Of a DNA stretch of 43,195 nucleotides, positions 41,216 through 43,195 are shown one piece after another. Source of the stretch: Paenibacillus massiliensis subsp. panacisoli DSM 21345 (GTDB lineage: Bacteria > Bacillota > Bacilli > Paenibacillales > Paenibacillaceae); assembly GCF_000426545.1 (NCBI RefSeq), contig NZ_AUFO01000037.1, forward strand, positions 1-43,195, read 5' to 3'. Under the pieces are notes generated by a model. That model did no database searches and was not told the DNA's origin. It worked only from the letters and a program-made list of their open reading frames with translations. Each line of letters starts with the position of its first letter. The stretch's first letter is position 1. A program made the position numbers and the translations under genes.

Positions 41216-42433
41216 ATGGACTTCTCTTGGAAACGCAATCTGGTAGTGCTATGGATCGGTGTGTTTTTTTGCAGCACGGCCTATTCCATCTCGATCCCCT
41301 TTCTTCCGATCTATCTGAACACGGAGCTTGGTGTAACAGATCGTCTGGAGATCTGGTCTGGAGTGGCCTTTGGGATCACCTTTTTAGCCAGTGCGCTGAT
41401 CTCTCCATTCTGGGGCTCGCTAGCAGATAAATATGGACGCAAGCCGATGCTCATCCGCTCTGGCTTCAGTCTTGCCATTCTTTATTTCTTGAATTACTTT
41501 GTGAATGATCCGTACGCTTTTCTTGTACTGAGGGTATTTCAGGGCTTGCTAGCTGGATTCGTACCGGCGGCCATTGCGCTTGTCGGGACGAATACCCCAG
41601 AGGAGAAGACAGGCTATGCGCTGAGTATCATGGCTACCTCGGGTGCTACGGGAAGCATCATAGGGCCCCTGATTGGCGGCGTAGTTAGTCATTATTATGG
41701 GAATCGAAGTGCTTTTCTGTTCTCTGCCGTGGTCGTTCTGATCTCGGCACTGATCGCTACGATCGGCGCGAAGGAGCATAAGCTGAATAGCTCTGCTCCT
41801 CGTTCTCATATCAAGGATGATTTGAAGGTTGCCTTTGCGAACAAACCCTTCGTGCTGCTGCTCGGTATGGTTGCTCTCAGCTCATTCTCCATCATGATCC
41901 TGGAGCCGCTAATTACGGTGTATGTCATGGAAATGGGCGTCGATCGAAATAGCGCCTCGCTAACCTCCGGCATTGTCTTCTCCGCTGTGGGTATTGCCAC
42001 GGTGGTTATGGCTCCACGATGGGGGCGAATCGGCTCGAGAATCGGGTTCGGCAAGGTGCTGTTTATCGGTCTGATCGGCTCGGGAATCGGTAACATATTG
42101 CAGTTTTTTGTCACGGATTTTGTAGGCTTCGGTGTGCTTCGCTTTGCATACGGACTATTCTATGCAGGTGTGCTGCCCTCTATTAATGCCATGATCGTTC
42201 AAGTTACGGAACGCGAATTTCGTGGACGAGCATTCAGCCTTAACCAGTCGGCATCCCAACTGGCAACGATGGCAGGACCAATACTGGGAGGCTTGCTCGG
42301 GTATCTGCTACCGATTCGCTGGGTATTCATCATTAATGGCATCATGCTTCTGGTGGCTGCAGTTCTCTTATACAGCAAGGCGAGAGCCATGGAGCCCAGA
42401 GTGCAAGCCAAGACAGCTCATTCTGCTCAGTAG
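41216..42433 (+). CDS. MFS multidrug-type exporter
   Basis: The 405-residue protein has twelve predicted membrane helices. The loop 2-3 signature is GSLADKYGRKPMLIRSG and helix 5 carries the drug/proton antiporter-type GATGSIIGPLIGGVVSHYYG. This points to proton-driven export of drugs or other small molecules. Its closest known group is the MdtG/YfmO-type exporters; the substrate is inference. ATG 41216 follows AAAGGAC by about 10 bases; the in-frame GTG at 41207 is too close to the site. The gene is intact but an IS3 element sits 108 bases after its stop and may have removed its terminator. Confidence 0.9.
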   Translation: MDFSWKRNLVVLWIGVFFCSTAYSISIPFLPIYLNTELGVTDRLEIWSGVAFGITFLASALISPFWGSLADKYGRKPMLIRSGFSLAILYFLNYFVNDPYAFLVLRVFQGLLAGFVPAAIALVGTNTPEEKTGYALSIMATSGATGSIIGPLIGGVVSHYYGNRSAFLFSAVVVLISALIATIGAKEHKLNSSAPRSHIKDDLKVAFANKPFVLLLGMVALSSFSIMILEPLITVYVMEMGVDRNSASLTSGIVFSAVGIATVVMAPRWGRIGSRIGFGKVLFIGLIGSGIGNILQFFVTDFVGFGVLRFAYGLFYAGVLPSINAMIVQVTEREFRGRAFSLNQSASQLATMAGPILGGLLGYLLPIRWVFIINGIMLLVAAVLLYSKARAMEPRVQAKTAHSAQ

Positions 42434-42540
42434 GGTCATCAATATTATGATAAGATACTTCATAATTATGACGAGTTATCCCAAGCACAGCAGACTAGCC
42501 AGAATACCCAGAATACCCAAGAAGACAGCCGCCTCTGAAG

Positions 42541-43195
42541 TGACCCCAAAAAGTTAGACATTTTATTTAGGCAACCTGGACGGCAAGAGCTCGGTATTGT
42601 ACTGGGCTCTTGCCTTTTAGTTTAGACTTGATTCGTTTGTGATTGTAGTAATCGATGTATCGTGTAAGTTCTTGCTTGAAGTGGGCTATACTTTCAAACT
42701 CGTTGCGATAAAGAAATTCGGATTTCAAAATGCCAAAGAAGTTTTCCATCACCGCATTATCATAACAATTCCCTTTTCGAGACATGCTCTGGGTAATACC
42801 TTGTTTCTTTAAAGCATGCTGATATTGTTTCATCTGATAGTGCCAGCCTTGATCAGAATGCAGGAGGAGTTCACCCCCTTCGGATAAGCGTTCAAAGGCC
42901 TGGTTTAGCATATCCGAGACCAAGGAGTAGATGGGACGAGATCCGATAGTGTAGGTGATAATTTCACCGTTAAACAAGTCCAATACGGGAGATAGGTACA
43001 GCTTCTGACCCAACAACTTAAACTCCGTAATGTCGGTAACCCACTTCTCATTTGGCTTTTGCGCCTGAAAATGGCGGTCAAGCAGGTTTGGGGCTATTTT
43101 ACCTACAGTTCCTTTGTATGAACGGTATTTCTTCATTCGAACTATGCATTTCAAACCTAACTCCTTCATGATACGCTGCACTTTTTTATGATTAA
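42541..43195 (-). mobile_element. IS3-family (IS150-like) insertion sequence, truncated by window edge
   Basis: The element end is marked by TGACCCCAAAAAGTTAGACA at 42541-42560, a terminal repeat typical of IS150-type elements. The transposase runs to the window edge on the minus strand. The other end and OrfA lie outside the window. Confidence 0.8.
42567..43195 (-). CDS. IS3-family transposase OrfB, partial
   Basis: The visible 209 residues are the C-terminal part of a DDE integrase-like transposase; the frame stays open past the window edge. The catalytic triad is complete: VTDITEF (Asp), HSDQGWHY (Asp) and NAVMENFFGILKSE (Glu, 35 residues on), followed by YIDYYNHKRIKSKLKGKSP, the usual end of the family. 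The start and OrfA with its frameshift site are not visible. A GTG at 43181 is internal and not a start. Confidence 0.93.
   Translation of the reverse strand, partial: NHKKVQRIMKELGLKCIVRMKKYRSYKGTVGKIAPNLLDRHFQAQKPNEKWVTDITEFKLLGQKLYLSPVLDLFNGEIITYTIGSRPIYSLVSDMLNQAFERLSEGGELLLHSDQGWHYQMKQYQHALKKQGITQSMSRKGNCYDNAVMENFFGILKSEFLYRNEFESIAHFKQELTRYIDYYNHKRIKSKLKGKSPVQYRALAVQVA

Noticed and set aside
1..43195. Composite transposon bounded by the two insertion sequences
   Set aside because: The left element is IS1182-type and the right one IS3-type, so they cannot act as paired ends. The genes between them look like ordinary chromosomal genes.

Overview
The window looks like a chromosomal segment of a Paenibacillus-type endospore-forming Firmicute. 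The evidence is AGGAGG-type ribosome binding sites with many TTG and GTG starts, lipoproteins with Firmicute lipoboxes, a YqkE-type DUF3886 protein, a Hol_Tox-type holin-like toxin, a YtrA-type GntR/ABC operon and a PL11 pectin lyase. This taxonomic call is inference from gene content. There are no rRNA or tRNA genes and no CRISPR array.

Layout. Positions 1-1975 hold an IS1182-family insertion sequence whose ribosome binding site and TTG start lie inside a long hairpin. A heme O synthase (ctaB), a convergent DUF6612-like lipoprotein, a 3-hydroxyisobutyrate dehydrogenase-like enzyme and an unknown lipoprotein follow. A secreted rhamnogalacturonan lyase (7230-9827) has a perfect catabolite-repression (cre) site upstream. 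Next is a heterodimeric ABC exporter pair (10072-13828) with complementary degenerate ATP sites and a tandem hexapeptide repeat in one linker. After it lies a strongly degenerate SecA homologue (14103-15728) that has lost its Walker motifs, most of the preprotein-binding domain and most of NBD2. I consider this the most unusual gene of the window.

Positions 15829-20229 carry a nucleoside hydrolase and a GntR-ABC ATPase-permease operon with a perfect 12-bp inverted-repeat operator around its -10 box. Positions 20700-25791 are a complete five-gene branched-chain amino acid uptake operon (livJHMGF order). An orphan HTH regulator with a long helical C-terminal part follows, convergent with alanine dehydrogenase (ald). 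Ald is divergent from a PucR/AdeR-type activator. Together these suggest a neighbourhood for uptake and catabolism of branched-chain amino acids and alanine.

Positions 31015-42433 hold dispersed single genes. They are a copper-amine-oxidase-N-like lipoprotein, a stand-alone Cas4/RecB-like Fe-S nuclease, a methyl-accepting chemotaxis protein with almost no outer domain, a small conserved protein, a type I toxin locus, an M50 metalloprotease, a short-chain dehydrogenase, a TIM-barrel-like protein of unknown role, a cyclophilin lipoprotein, a 36-residue membrane peptide, DUF3886 and an MFS exporter. The window ends inside an IS3-family (IS150-like) transposase. The two flanking insertion sequences belong to different families, so they do not form a composite transposon.
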